Shown here one piece after another: positions 1 through 6,741 of a stretch of DNA of 12,366 nt. This DNA is from Syntrophomonadaceae bacterium (lineage in GTDB: Bacteria > Bacillota > Dethiobacteria > DTU022). A model generated the notes under the pieces. That model did no database searches, was not told the DNA's origin, and saw nothing but the letters and a program-made list of their open reading frames with translations. Both the position numbers and the translations under genes were made by a program. Each line of letters starts with the position of its first letter. Positions within the stretch are counted from its first letter, which is position 1. The stretch is from contig SLHT01000105.1 in the NCBI GenBank assembly GCA_007136055.1, positions 1 through 12,366 of the forward strand, read 5' to 3'.

Positions 1-185
1 CCCAGGAAGAAAAACATTATGCAAGCATCAGCTTCCTGCAGTGGTTTATCGATGAACAGGTGGAAGAAGAAGCAAATATGGGTAAACTTTTGAGCCAGGT
101 CAAGCGGGTCGGCGAAAAAGGACACGGCATCCTGATGATAGACAGAGAACTGGCCGGGCGAACCTTTACCCCCGAAGCAGAATAA
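1..185 (+). CDS. ftn: Ferritin, C-terminal part (5' end outside window)
   Basis: The frame open from base 3 to the TAA at 183-185 gives the last 60 residues of a bacterial non-haem ferritin, the iron-storage protein that oxidises Fe(II) and mineralises it inside a 24-subunit cytoplasmic shell. The visible part matches the fourth long helix: an FLQWFIDEQVEEE stretch (about residues 11-23 of the fragment). In the family this stretch supplies Glu and Gln ligands to the ferroxidase and third iron site (E18, Q19, E21 and E22 here). It is followed by a helix, GHGILMIDREL and a short tail. The N-terminal ligands lie outside the window. The stop codon lies in the outer arm of an inverted repeat that starts at 181, so the repeat begins where the gene ends. 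The family call is confident; the subtype is not determined. Confidence 0.88.
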   Translation, partial: QEEKHYASISFLQWFIDEQVEEEANMGKLLSQVKRVGEKGHGILMIDRELAGRTFTPEAE

Positions 186-329
186 GTTCACTTTTGCACT
201 TTTGGGGTCAGGCCTCAGAGTTGAACTTGTTTTCAAGAAAAACCGGCGTTCGCCAACATAGAATGGTAAGTTCGCTGGTTTTAGGAATAAGTTCAATTCT
301 GAGGCCTGACCCCAATTGTTGAACTTATT
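181..329. repeat. Nested inverted repeat, REP/MITE-like element, copy 1
   Basis: This 149-bp element fills the space between two convergent genes. The outermost arms are a perfect 10-bp pair, AATAAGTTCA at 181-190 and its complement at 320-329. Inside are 27-base arms at 202-228 and 289-315 that match at 26 of 27 positions and contain GGGGTCAGGCCTC and its complement. Further in, AAAACC-n-GCG around 240-249 pairs imperfectly with 273-283. The ferritin TAA lies inside the left arm and the stop codon of the minus-strand gene begins at the last base of the right arm. The GGGGTCAGGCCT core recurs in copy 2 near 5780-5860. Elements with this layout are often REP sequences mobilised in trans by IS200-like Y1 transposases (RAYT); no such transposase is present here, so that link is inference. 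As RNA the palindrome could also act as a two-way terminator. Confidence 0.85.
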
Positions 330-868
330 TAGTTTACCATCAGAAAAGCATAGCGATGCATTTCCTGGTTATAGTCGCGCAAGACTTCGATTGGATAACC
401 TGCACTGCGAACTGTAGAGAAAACATCCACAGCTAACGATTCAGGGCCGGGACGGGAATCTTCCTTATTAACACAGTCTTCTCGCGAACCTATACACTGA
501 CTGCAAAGCCTGCATTCATCCATGAAAAGCATAAAAGCCTTATGGTACCCGACCCAGAAAACTTCGCGTTCAAGTCCAACCAACTCTTTTTCAAGTTGCC
601 TGCTCCAGGGCACTCGATCTTCAGGACGGTCAACTGTTTTGGCAAAATGAAATACAACTGCATCTTCGTAATCGAAAAAAAAGGATCGGCACTCTTCTAC
701 AGAAGGCACCTGTGGCGGGCATGACCCCTTCTTTCCGTAACTGCTGCAACCAAATTGACACTTAAAACGCACCCAGTGGGCAACCTCGATCTGTGATGCT
801 TTGATCCAACGAAAGTCAGTCAGGTTAAACCTGGCAAATATTTCTTCAAGCTTGCTATGATCGTTAAC
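329..868 (-). CDS. DUF2284 family predicted metal-binding protein, start codon unclear
   Basis: Cytoplasmic cysteine-rich protein of unknown function. The N-terminal half has C-x3-C-x8-C followed by PP (CQFGC, then SYGKKGSCPP). The C-terminal half has the ferredoxin-like spacing C-x2-C-x2-C-x6-C (ECRLCSQC, then C), suggesting an iron-sulfur or other metal site. These are hallmarks of DUF2284. The first canonical start in frame is GTG at 772, giving 147 aa. However, the frame stays open upstream to 886, and that extra stretch reads like the family's N-terminus (KLEEIFARFNLTDFRWIKAS). A strong ribosome binding site at 885-878 sits 9 nt ahead of a GTT codon at 868-866, exactly where a start is expected. 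I therefore extend the gene to 868 (about 179 codons, close to what I recall as the usual family length). The true initiation codon is unresolved: GTT, CTG at 823-821, a point mutation, or a sequence error. A pipeline would call 329-772. The gene converges on ferritin. Confidence 0.75.
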   Translation of the reverse strand, partial: VNDHSKLEEIFARFNLTDFRWIKASQIEVAHWVRFKCQFGCSSYGKKGSCPPQVPSVEECRSFFFDYEDAVVFHFAKTVDRPEDRVPWSRQLEKELVGLEREVFWVGYHKAFMLFMDECRLCSQCIGSREDCVNKEDSRPGPESLAVDVFSTVRSAGYPIEVLRDYNQEMHRYAFLMVN

Positions 869-877
869 TTTTTGTAA

Positions 878-885
878 CCTCCTTC
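878..885 (-). promoter_or_regulatory. Ribosome binding site of the DUF2284 gene
   Basis: On the minus strand this reads GAAGGAGG, close to a perfect anti-16S match. The next in-frame codon at a 9-nt spacing is GTT (868-866), and an in-frame TGA (888-886) overlaps the first bases of the site, so translation should begin just downstream. No ATG, GTG or TTG occurs in frame until 772, more than 100 nt away. The site is the main argument that the annotated GTG start is too short. Confidence 0.7.
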
Positions 886-958
886 AAAGTAACTTATCTT
901 AAGGTTAGGTTCCCATGCTTTCGCTAAACGGTAAGTCCAGCCACCTTGAATTCAGGTT

Positions 959-1052
959 TTATCAATAATTTAGCCTGGGTTATAAACAGCTTATCGACCG
1001 TTTATACAAAGGTTTTAAGGGTTGCGAACAATTTTTCAACGGGTTATCCACA
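959..1052 (+). promoter_or_regulatory. Cluster of DnaA-box-like nonamers
   Basis: The 179-bp gap between the DUF2284 gene and the hydroxylase operon (886-1064) has no gene. It contains one exact DnaA box, TTATCCACA at 1044-1052, and same-strand look-alikes: TTATAAACA at 980-988 and TTATACAAA at 1002-1010 (one mismatch each to TTATNCACA), TTATCGACC at 991-999 and TTATCAATA at 959-967 (two mismatches each). Start-to-start distances are 21, 11, 11 and 42 bp, close to whole helical turns. The gap also has to hold the DUF2284 promoter and the 3' end of the hydroxylase transcript; I found neither a convincing promoter nor a terminator hairpin there. DnaA binding is a hypothesis: only the exact box is strong, and the others could be chance in AT-rich DNA. 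Confidence 0.4.
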
Positions 1053-1064
1053 ACACTAATTTTA

Positions 1065-1532
1065 CTATTTAATAGCCCACGCTTTATCAATAGAGCGGCT
1101 GATCCCTTCGTAGCCGGTACAGCGACAAAGATTGCTCTCGAGCCATTCTCTATCTCTGTCGCCTTCAGCTTCGGGATGTTTTTCGATTAAAGCATAAGCA
1201 TTAACTAAAAAGCCGGACGTACAGTAGCCGCACTGGAAACCTCCTTCTTCTAAGAAAGCCTTTTGAATAGCAGTATCTTTCAAACCTTCCACTGTTGTTA
1301 CTGCCCTGCCGTCTGCCTCAACTGCCAGCATCAGGCAGGATTTAACCGGGGTTTCTTCAAACAGAACGGTGCAGGAGCCGCAGTCGCCGTTTTCGCAGCC
1401 GGGCTTGGCCCCGGTCAGGCCCATTTTTTCACGTAACACCCGCAGGAGGGTATCGGCCGGGCGAACTGCAACACGGCGTTCTTCCCCGTTAACAGTCAAC
1501 GTAACCTTCGCTAAATGCCGGTATGCTTTCAT
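1065..1532 (-). CDS. 2Fe-2S subunit of a molybdenum hydroxylase (xanthine dehydrogenase family)
   Basis: Small iron-sulfur subunit that passes electrons from the molybdenum site to the FAD subunit in the cytoplasmic heterotrimer. At 155 aa it is normal length. The N-terminal plant-type ferredoxin domain carries C46-x4-C51-x2-C54 and C66. The C-terminal helical domain carries C101-G-Y-C104 and C136-R-C138, the second 2Fe-2S cluster next to the molybdopterin. All eight ligands are present, so this subunit looks functional. It is the last gene of the operon: its ATG overlaps the stop of the FAD-subunit gene by one base (TAATG), with a G-rich ribosome binding site (GGGGGGAA) just upstream. The sequence alone does not tell whether the enzyme acts on purines, an aldehyde or another heterocycle. 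Confidence 0.93.
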   Translation of the reverse strand: MKAYRHLAKVTLTVNGEERRVAVRPADTLLRVLREKMGLTGAKPGCENGDCGSCTVLFEETPVKSCLMLAVEADGRAVTTVEGLKDTAIQKAFLEEGGFQCGYCTSGFLVNAYALIEKHPEAEGDRDREWLESNLCRCTGYEGISRSIDKAWAIK

Positions 1533-2368
1533 TATTGCATTCCCCCCATTTCTTCAAGCATTTGTGCCAGATCCTTCTTCCACATGGCCCGACGATATTG
1601 ATCTGAGGCCATTTCATCACTGCGCACTACTCCCGGCAGCCGTTCAAGCGACTTTTCTGCTTGCTCCCACGGTGTAAGGTTAATATCGTTAACCAGACCT
1701 TCCAGTTCTTCACTGCGGAAGGGGTACGCACATAAACCGCTTACGGCCAGGGCAAGCTTCTTTCTCTTCCTAACTGCAACCAGGTGGCAAAGCGGGTAAT
1801 CGACAGGACCGTGATATTCGCGACGCCTGCTCCAGCTTTTATTCTTCAGTTCATCCCGGTTAACGGTGAGGCTGACCAGCAGCTCACCCTTGTTCAACTT
1901 AAGCCGTTTATCAAAAAGCGCTGTAAGGGGTTCGCTGCGTCTGCCTTCCGGCCCGACAAGGTGAGCCTCTGCGCCGACAGCTAATAGGGGCAGGATCGTC
2001 TCTCGGTAAGGCAGGCTCCCGCAAATGTTGCCGCCCAGGGTTAAGCGGTTGCGCACGGTGCGATCGGCTACCCGCCTGGCAACACTGCCCAGGAGAGGGT
2101 AATCGTCACTGTCGCTTAATTTACTTAAAGTTACACAGGCCCCCAGGTTAAATTTATCTCCATCCGGTTCGAAAACAAAAACTTCCGGAATACTTTTCAA
2201 ATCGACCAGGGCTCCCGGCTTAATGATTTGCTGCCGGCAGAAAGTAACTATTTCAGTTCCGCCGGCGTAATAAAACGGTTCCTTGCCGGCTTCCTGCAGT
2301 TCCCGGTAAAGGGCAGCCGCTTCAACCGCGTTTTCCGGCATGTAACATTCAAAGTCGAAGGGGATCAT
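1532..2368 (-). CDS. FAD-binding subunit of the molybdenum hydroxylase
   Basis: Medium subunit (278 aa, typical length) of the CoxM/XdhB type. It takes electrons from the iron-sulfur subunit and hands them to the external acceptor through FAD. The two FAD-pyrophosphate loops are visible: AGGTEI at residues 35-40 and TLGGNICGS at 110-118 (the usual TIGGN loop). The C-terminal third matches the CO-dehydrogenase flavoprotein C-terminal domain in position and size. Its ATG overlaps the stop of the large-subunit gene in an ATGA arrangement, and an AAGGAGG site lies 7 nt upstream inside that gene, so the two are translationally coupled. Nothing in the sequence identifies the acceptor; NAD, ferredoxin or a membrane partner are all possible. 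Confidence 0.92.
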   Translation of the reverse strand: MIPFDFECYMPENAVEAAALYRELQEAGKEPFYYAGGTEIVTFCRQQIIKPGALVDLKSIPEVFVFEPDGDKFNLGACVTLSKLSDSDDYPLLGSVARRVADRTVRNRLTLGGNICGSLPYRETILPLLAVGAEAHLVGPEGRRSEPLTALFDKRLKLNKGELLVSLTVNRDELKNKSWSRRREYHGPVDYPLCHLVAVRKRKKLALAVSGLCAYPFRSEELEGLVNDINLTPWEQAEKSLERLPGVVRSDEMASDQYRRAMWKKDLAQMLEEMGGMQ

Positions 2369-4694
2369 TTAGCAGCCTCCTTTCCTGCCTCCCAGATCTT
2401 CTGCGGAGTTAACGGCAGGCGCTTCAGCTGCCGCCCCAGGGCCCTTGAAAGAGCACCAACCAGGGCTCCGGGCATACCGAGCACACCCTGCTCCCCCAGC
2501 CCCCGGGCCCCGTACGGCCCGTCGCGCTGGGGGGTTTCCACAAACTCAACCAGGTATTCGGGTTCCTCCCCGTAGCGCATAACTTTATAGTTGCGCAGGC
2601 TGTCGTTGACCATTTTACCTTGCTTGTTCAATGTAAACGCTTCCCATCCGGCAAAGCCCAAACCCATCGACATTCCACCTACCACCTGGCCGCGGGCCAG
2701 GAAGGGGTTAATCACTTTACCGACATCCATGGAACAGGCTGCTTTTAGAACCCGGTAGGTGCCGTCTGATGGATCAAGTTCCACCTCGACCCCCTGTGTT
2801 CCCATCGTCCATTCCAGGGCTGGCCGGCCAGCTCCGCTTTCCGGATCTATACCGGTCAGGCGGCGGGAAATGTAACGGCCCGTACCGATCACCTGGCCCT
2901 GCACGGCATTGCCTCCGGGGAACATGTAACCTAAGGCCACCTCCGCCAGCGGCAGGCCAATTTCAGGCTCATCGGCCAAATAAACGCGCCCCCCTGAAAC
3001 ATTAAGATCTTCCGGGGTGCAGCGCAGCACGATCGACGCTGTCCTTTTAAGCTGACTTATCGCATCGTCGGCCGCCTCCAGCAGAGCCCGCCCGATCATG
3101 AAAAGGCTGCGGCTGGCTGCAGTAGCCCAGTCGTGCGGGGCGGACCTGGTATTTACCTCACTGACAATGTGAACCTGATCCGGTTCCAGGCCCATTTTTT
3201 CTGCCAGGATCTGGGCCAGGGCGGTCTTTATACCCTGACCTATTTCGATCACCCCGCAGTGCAGGTTAACAGTGCCGTCCTCGTTAAAGGTAAGAATTGC
3301 ACCGCCATCTGCATTCGTCGGCATGGCCGGGGCTTTCCAAAAACAGCTGACGCTTTTTGCCCGCACCTTGCCGTTCGGCAGTTCCTGCCTTGTTTTCTCA
3401 TTCCAGTCAAGCATTCCGGAAATATTTTCGAGGCATTTTCGCAGATCACCAGTATTGGCATCCATCAGGCTCAGGGTCGGTGTAGTATCCCCCTTTTGAA
3501 TTGCATTAAGTTTACGAAATTCCAGCGGGTCAAAACCTGCTTTATCAGCCAGCAGATCGATCGCCCTTTCCATGGCAAAAGCCAGCTCTATATGGCCAAA
3601 ACCCCGGTACGCAGTGGCAAAAGGATGGTTTGTATAAACACACAAAGAATCGCACCACACATTTGGCACCGCATAGGGGCCGGTGCAGGCAAAAGCTGCT
3701 GCCCGGCTTATATTGACAGCATAATCAGCATAAGCGCCGCTGTCGAAACAGAATAATATTTCTGCGGCCTGCAGCTGTCCTTCTTTCGAACAGCCCAGCT
3801 TTACCTTCGCTTCGAGGCCGGTGCGGCCCGGCGAAAAACCAGGTCGTTTTCCCTGCTGTTAACCAGCTTAACCGGTCTGCCGTTAACTGCTTTCGAGAGC
3901 AGGTAGACCAGGGCTTCAAGCTGAATACCTGCTTTACCGCCAAAGCCGCCGCCAAGTGGACCGGTTATTACCGTTATTTTTCCTATCGGCATGTTGAAAG
4001 CCGCCCCTAAAAGGCTGCGCACGATAAAGGGAGCCTGGGTGGTAGAGTGAATTACAACCTGTCCGTTATCTAAGATTTCAGCTGTCGACGCCCTGGTTTC
4101 CATAGCTACATGATCTCCGGGCGGAAAGTTAAATGTATCTTCAAATACAGTTTCGCTTGCTTGAAAACCATCTTCAATATTTCCCTTGCGTATTTTGGTC
4201 CTGTTGGCCACATTGCTACCCGGTTCGGGTATGATAGGCGGAATATGATTGTAGGTTTCCATTTCTTCATGCAGCAGGGGGGCATCTTTGCTTAACGCTT
4301 CGGAAGGAGAACGCACTACATCCAGCGGTTCATATTCAATTTCGATCAACGGCAAAGCCGCCCTGGCCTCCCCCAAGCTGTCAGCAATAACTGCGGCAAC
4401 AGGTTCACCGTAATGGCGCACTTTATTACGGGCCAGGGGTGGCTTATCACCCAGATAAATACCGATATTCCCGGGAATATCCGCGCCGGTTAACACAGCG
4501 CGCACTCCCGTCGCCTTAAGTGCAAATTTCGGGTTAATCTTTTTAATCAGGGCATGGGCATGAGGACTGGTCTTTACTGCCGCATGCAGCATATCCGGTG
4601 ACTGCCTGTCGTCAAGATAGCGCAGCTTGCCCCGGACTTTATCATCGCCGTCCTTACGGGGCACTGAGACTCCGATAAATTTTCGTTTTTCCAT
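2365..4694 (-). pseudogene. Large molybdopterin-binding subunit of a xanthine-dehydrogenase-family hydroxylase, split by a 1-base frameshift
   Basis: This gene should make the catalytic subunit that binds molybdopterin cofactor. Reading starts at ATG 4694, with AAAGGAAGGG 6 nt upstream, and stays in frame for 287 residues to LVNSRENDLVF. It then runs to a premature TAA at 3801-3803. In the next frame the protein resumes without a gap (SPGRTGLEAKVKLGC...) and is open to 2365. Adding one T to the T5 run (A5 on the plus strand, 3834-3838) restores about 776 aa, normal for the family. Cofactor motifs are otherwise intact: Q220 in STTQAPF, GGGFGGK at 248-254, TAYRGFG near 361-367, IGQG..T..AQ, and the catalytic Glu in GARGLGE near 735. 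The AYRGFG loop lacks the cysteine of form-I CO dehydrogenase (AYRCSFR), so this is not CO dehydrogenase. The intact remainder suggests a sequencing error or a very recent mutation. Without a fix, two fragments (3801-4694 and 2365 to about 3669) would be produced. Confidence 0.88.
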
Positions 4695-4852
4695 GGCTTA
4701 CCCTTCCTTTGCCTTATTTTCGCCTTTTTAGATTCCAGTATTCCGGTGCACCCGGTTGTGGGCTGATTGACTGAGTCTCAACTTTTCCAAATGATTCGAC
4801 AAGCACAACTGGCAATCCTGCAACAGGAATCAGTCATAAAATACCGTTTTAA

Positions 4853-4882
4853 TTGTTTAAAGTTACCTTTACGTTTTATAAT
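4853..4882 (+). promoter_or_regulatory. Candidate promoter of the rnfD-like gene
   Basis: A perfect -10 hexamer TATAAT (4877-4882) lies 18 bp after a weak -35, TTGTTT (4853-4858), and 27 bp ahead of the start codon. It sits in the 215-bp divergent gap (4695-4909) shared with the hydroxylase operon. The gap also holds a small palindrome, TCCTG-CAA-CAGGA at 4816-4828, that might be an operator. I could not place a convincing minus-strand promoter for the hydroxylase operon here. Confidence 0.5.
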
Positions 4883-4896
4883 GATAATATATTAAT

Positions 4897-4903
4897 AGGA
4901 GGG
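4897..4903 (+). promoter_or_regulatory. Ribosome binding site setting the rnfD-like start
   Basis: AGGAGGG with a 6-nt spacer to ATG 4910. It decides the start: the open frame extends upstream to a TTG at 4853, but that codon lies within the candidate -35 element and has no ribosome binding site. The residues it would add do not look like an RnfD N-terminus. Confidence 0.8.
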
Positions 4904-4909
4904 ATATTT

Positions 4910-5761
4910 ATGAAAATGATGAAAGGAATGCTGATCGCCCTGGCGCCGGCAGCGCTGTTTGCCATATATTCTTACCGTCTCAGCGCGGTATTGTTAATTG
5001 CTGTCAGTGTGGCTGCAGCAGTAGGGTCAGAAGCGCTATATCAATACCTGGCTAAAAAACCGATCAAGATTAAAGATTTTAGCGCAGTCGTAACCGGACT
5101 GCTGTTGGCCCTGACTGTTTCTCCTTCCCTGCCCCTTTACGTGGTCGCGGCAGGAGCGGTTTTCGGCATTGTTATCGGAAAACAGGTTTTCGGAGGCTAC
5201 GGCAAAAACCTGTTCAACCCGGCTCTTTTTGGCAGGCTCTTTATTATCTATGCTTTTCCGGGAACTATGGGCCCCTGGCTGACCCCGATTGATCTCACAA
5301 CTACAGCTACCCCCCTTCAGATTATACGCAGTGAGGGCACGCTGACCCCGCTGTCCGATCTATTCCTGGGCTCTGTGCCCGGCAGCATTGGCGAAACCTC
5401 GGCACTGCTGCTGCTCCTGGGCGCAGGCTGGTTACTCTATAATCGTTTTGCCAACTGGCGCATTCCGGTCAGTGTCCTAGGAGCAGTAATACTGGTTTCG
5501 ATTCTAACCGGACAGAGTATCTTATTTCACCTGTTCTCAGGCAGCTTGATTCTCGGAGCTTTTTATATGGCTACCGACCCGGTCAGCTCCCCGAAAACCC
5601 AGCTTGGACGTTATATTTTCGGTTTCGGCGTCGGGCTGATCATTATGGCTATGCGCCTGTGGGGCTGGCTGCCCGAAGGCACCACCTTTGCTATTATTGG
5701 TATGAACCTGCTTGTTCCATTTATCAATCGCTTTACTAAACCAAAACCTAAAACGGCTTAA
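4910..5761 (+). CDS. rnfD: RnfD/NqrB-like membrane subunit of a redox-driven ion pump, orphan copy
   Basis: Polytopic inner-membrane protein of 283 aa of the RnfD/NqrB family. In the Rnf (ferredoxin:NAD) and Nqr complexes this subunit carries covalent FMN and forms part of the ion-transport core. Family signatures run in order: KDFSAVVTGLLLALTVSPSLP (residues 55-75), IGKQVFGGYGKNLFNPALFGR (89-109), TTATPL (131-136), GSIGETS (158-164) and MATDPVSSP (220-228). T134 is the expected flavinylated threonine, with TTAT in place of the commoner S/T-G-A-T. Hydrophobic segments fill most of the chain. It is somewhat short at the N-terminus compared with typical RnfD (roughly 300-350 aa from memory). 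No rnfA, B, C, E or G and no apbE flavin transferase are in the window, which is unusual because these genes normally form one operon. It is transcribed divergently from the hydroxylase operon and converges on the protease across a repeat. Confidence 0.88.
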   Translation: MKMMKGMLIALAPAALFAIYSYRLSAVLLIAVSVAAAVGSEALYQYLAKKPIKIKDFSAVVTGLLLALTVSPSLPLYVVAAGAVFGIVIGKQVFGGYGKNLFNPALFGRLFIIYAFPGTMGPWLTPIDLTTTATPLQIIRSEGTLTPLSDLFLGSVPGSIGETSALLLLLGAGWLLYNRFANWRIPVSVLGAVILVSILTGQSILFHLFSGSLILGAFYMATDPVSSPKTQLGRYIFGFGVGLIIMAMRLWGWLPEGTTFAIIGMNLLVPFINRFTKPKPKTA

Positions 5762-5779
5762 CTAAAACAACTAGATTAC

Positions 5780-5860
5780 GGGTCAGGTTTAAATAATTTG
5801 TTTACCGTATTTACGGTAAGCAAATATTTAAGGCCTGGCCCCAATTGCTGCACTTGTCTT
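5780..5860. repeat. Inverted repeat related to the element at 181-329, copy 2
   Basis: A near-palindrome: the 30-base arms at 5780-5809 and 5812-5841 are identical at 23 positions, and four of the seven mismatches would be G-U pairs in RNA. The centre TTACCGTA-TT-TACGGTAA is almost perfect. The outer part repeats the signature of copy 1 (GGGTCAGG on the left, AGGCCTGGCCCCAATTG on the right). The flank at 5839-5860 matches copy 1 at about 18 of 22 bases. Like copy 1 it lies between convergent genes and overlaps a stop codon, here that of the protease. It could serve as a two-way terminator. The internal part differs completely from copy 1, so only the ends define the family. Confidence 0.78.
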
Positions 5861-6688
5861 TTGATCTCGATTGATTGCTTCTAAAAAAAGCCTCAGTTCG
5901 GCAGCGGAAACAGCCAGTCCCCTCACTTCTGACGGGTCGCTGTTTCTTAAAGTAGCAAAAATTACGCCAACTACCTCCCCGTGTTCATTGAAAACCGGGC
6001 TGCCGCTGCTTCCCGGGTAGATTAACGCTTCAACAACCAAAAACGGTATATCGCTGCTCCTGTTTTCGCGGTAACCTACAACCATCCCCTTATTGGCAAT
6101 CCGGGTAAACTGCAGGGGGTTGCCAATCACAAGTACTTCCTGATCAGCATAGGCGGGAAGATCCGAAATCGATACGGCAGGCAGATCCTCAGCGTCCAGG
6201 TCCAGTATCGCGAGATCGGCATATGGATATACAGTCCAATGCTGCGCTGAAAAAGTGCCCGCGTTCAGAAAAGATACTCTTACTGAATTTGCATCCTCAA
6301 CCAGATGCCTGTTGGTAACTACCAGACCGTCAGGAGCCAGATTAAAGCCTGTGCCGCGGATTTGCCCCCTTGGGACGCCTGAGCGCCGGTCGACATGAAC
6401 CTGGACAATTGAACTTCTTAGCTCTTCAACCAGGGGATCATCAGAAAGGGCCCACGATTCTCGTAAAAAGATAAAAGCAGGGCCGGCAAAAACTGAAAGC
6501 CACCTGCCCGTTACAGTAAAAAGAAAGACCAGGGCCAGGACAAAAGCAGCCGCTGCAATAAAATAACGGCGGGTGCGGTACCACCCTGATGAATCTTCTT
6601 CGTGTTCAAAACCTTCTTTTCCCTTATACTTGCGGTTTAACTCTTCTTTTAGTTCGCGATCGAAGTCTTCGTCATTGTGATGGTTCAC
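5828..6688 (-). CDS. Membrane-anchored trypsin-like (HtrA-type) serine protease without PDZ domain
   Basis: A 286-aa protein with an acidic, charged cytoplasmic N-terminus (1-41), one membrane helix (about 42-62) and an extracellular chymotrypsin-fold protease domain. The triad is readable: H128 in TNRHLVED, D158 in ADLAILDL and S228 in PGSSGSPVF. It probably degrades or senses misfolded envelope proteins, as HtrA/DegP-type anchored proteases do. The chain ends about 55 residues after the catalytic serine, so there is no PDZ domain; classic HtrA proteins have one or two. The start is GTG 6688, with AAGGAG 9 nt upstream. The last nine residues (TSAAIGARP) and the stop are encoded inside the inverted repeat at 5780-5860, so the original C-terminus was probably replaced when the repeat arrived. 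It shares a divergent promoter region with the 85-aa gene. Confidence 0.88.
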   Translation of the reverse strand: MNHHNDEDFDRELKEELNRKYKGKEGFEHEEDSSGWYRTRRYFIAAAAFVLALVFLFTVTGRWLSVFAGPAFIFLRESWALSDDPLVEELRSSIVQVHVDRRSGVPRGQIRGTGFNLAPDGLVVTNRHLVEDANSVRVSFLNAGTFSAQHWTVYPYADLAILDLDAEDLPAVSISDLPAYADQEVLVIGNPLQFTRIANKGMVVGYRENRSSDIPFLVVEALIYPGSSGSPVFNEHGEVVGVIFATLRNSDPSEVRGLAVSAAELRLFLEAINRDQKTSAAIGARP

Positions 6689-6712
6689 TGAACCTCACTC
6701 CTTCATTGCCAC

Positions 6713-6741
6713 CGTATACTATCTAAATATATTCTAAACAA
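6713..6741 (-). promoter_or_regulatory. Candidate promoter of the protease gene
   Basis: On the minus strand, TTGTTT (6741-6736) and TATACG (6718-6713) are 17 bp apart, ending 24 bp before the GTG start. The hexamers are moderate matches to the housekeeping consensus. Its -35 overlaps that of the divergent plus-strand promoter at 6735-6763. Confidence 0.4.

Noticed and set aside
542..724. Plus-strand 60-codon open frame
   Set aside because: It lies wholly opposite the DUF2284 gene, whose cysteine motifs show that the minus strand is the coding one.
3133..3756. Plus-strand 207-codon open frame inside the hydroxylase gene
   Set aside because: It is antisense to conserved cofactor-binding sequence of the large subunit and has no family resemblance or ribosome binding site.
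3725..3955. Minus-strand 76-codon open frame spanning the frameshift
   Set aside because: Part of it is the true continuation of the large subunit after the frameshift, and the rest is an out-of-frame reading of the upstream part. It is not a separate gene.
2365..4694. Programmed frameshifting to make the large subunit
   Set aside because: The five-base run has no strong slippery heptamer, stimulatory hairpin or conserved precedent for this enzyme family. A sequence error or mutation is simpler.
4816..4828. TCCTG-CAA-CAGGA palindrome taken as an operator
   Set aside because: It is only 5 bp per arm, with no regulator gene nearby and no second site, so it is too weak to list separately.
4853..4909. 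TTG start 19 codons upstream of the rnfD-like ATG
   Set aside because: The codon lies in the candidate -35 element, has no ribosome binding site, and the added residues do not look like the family; ATG 4910 has AGGAGGG at 6 nt.
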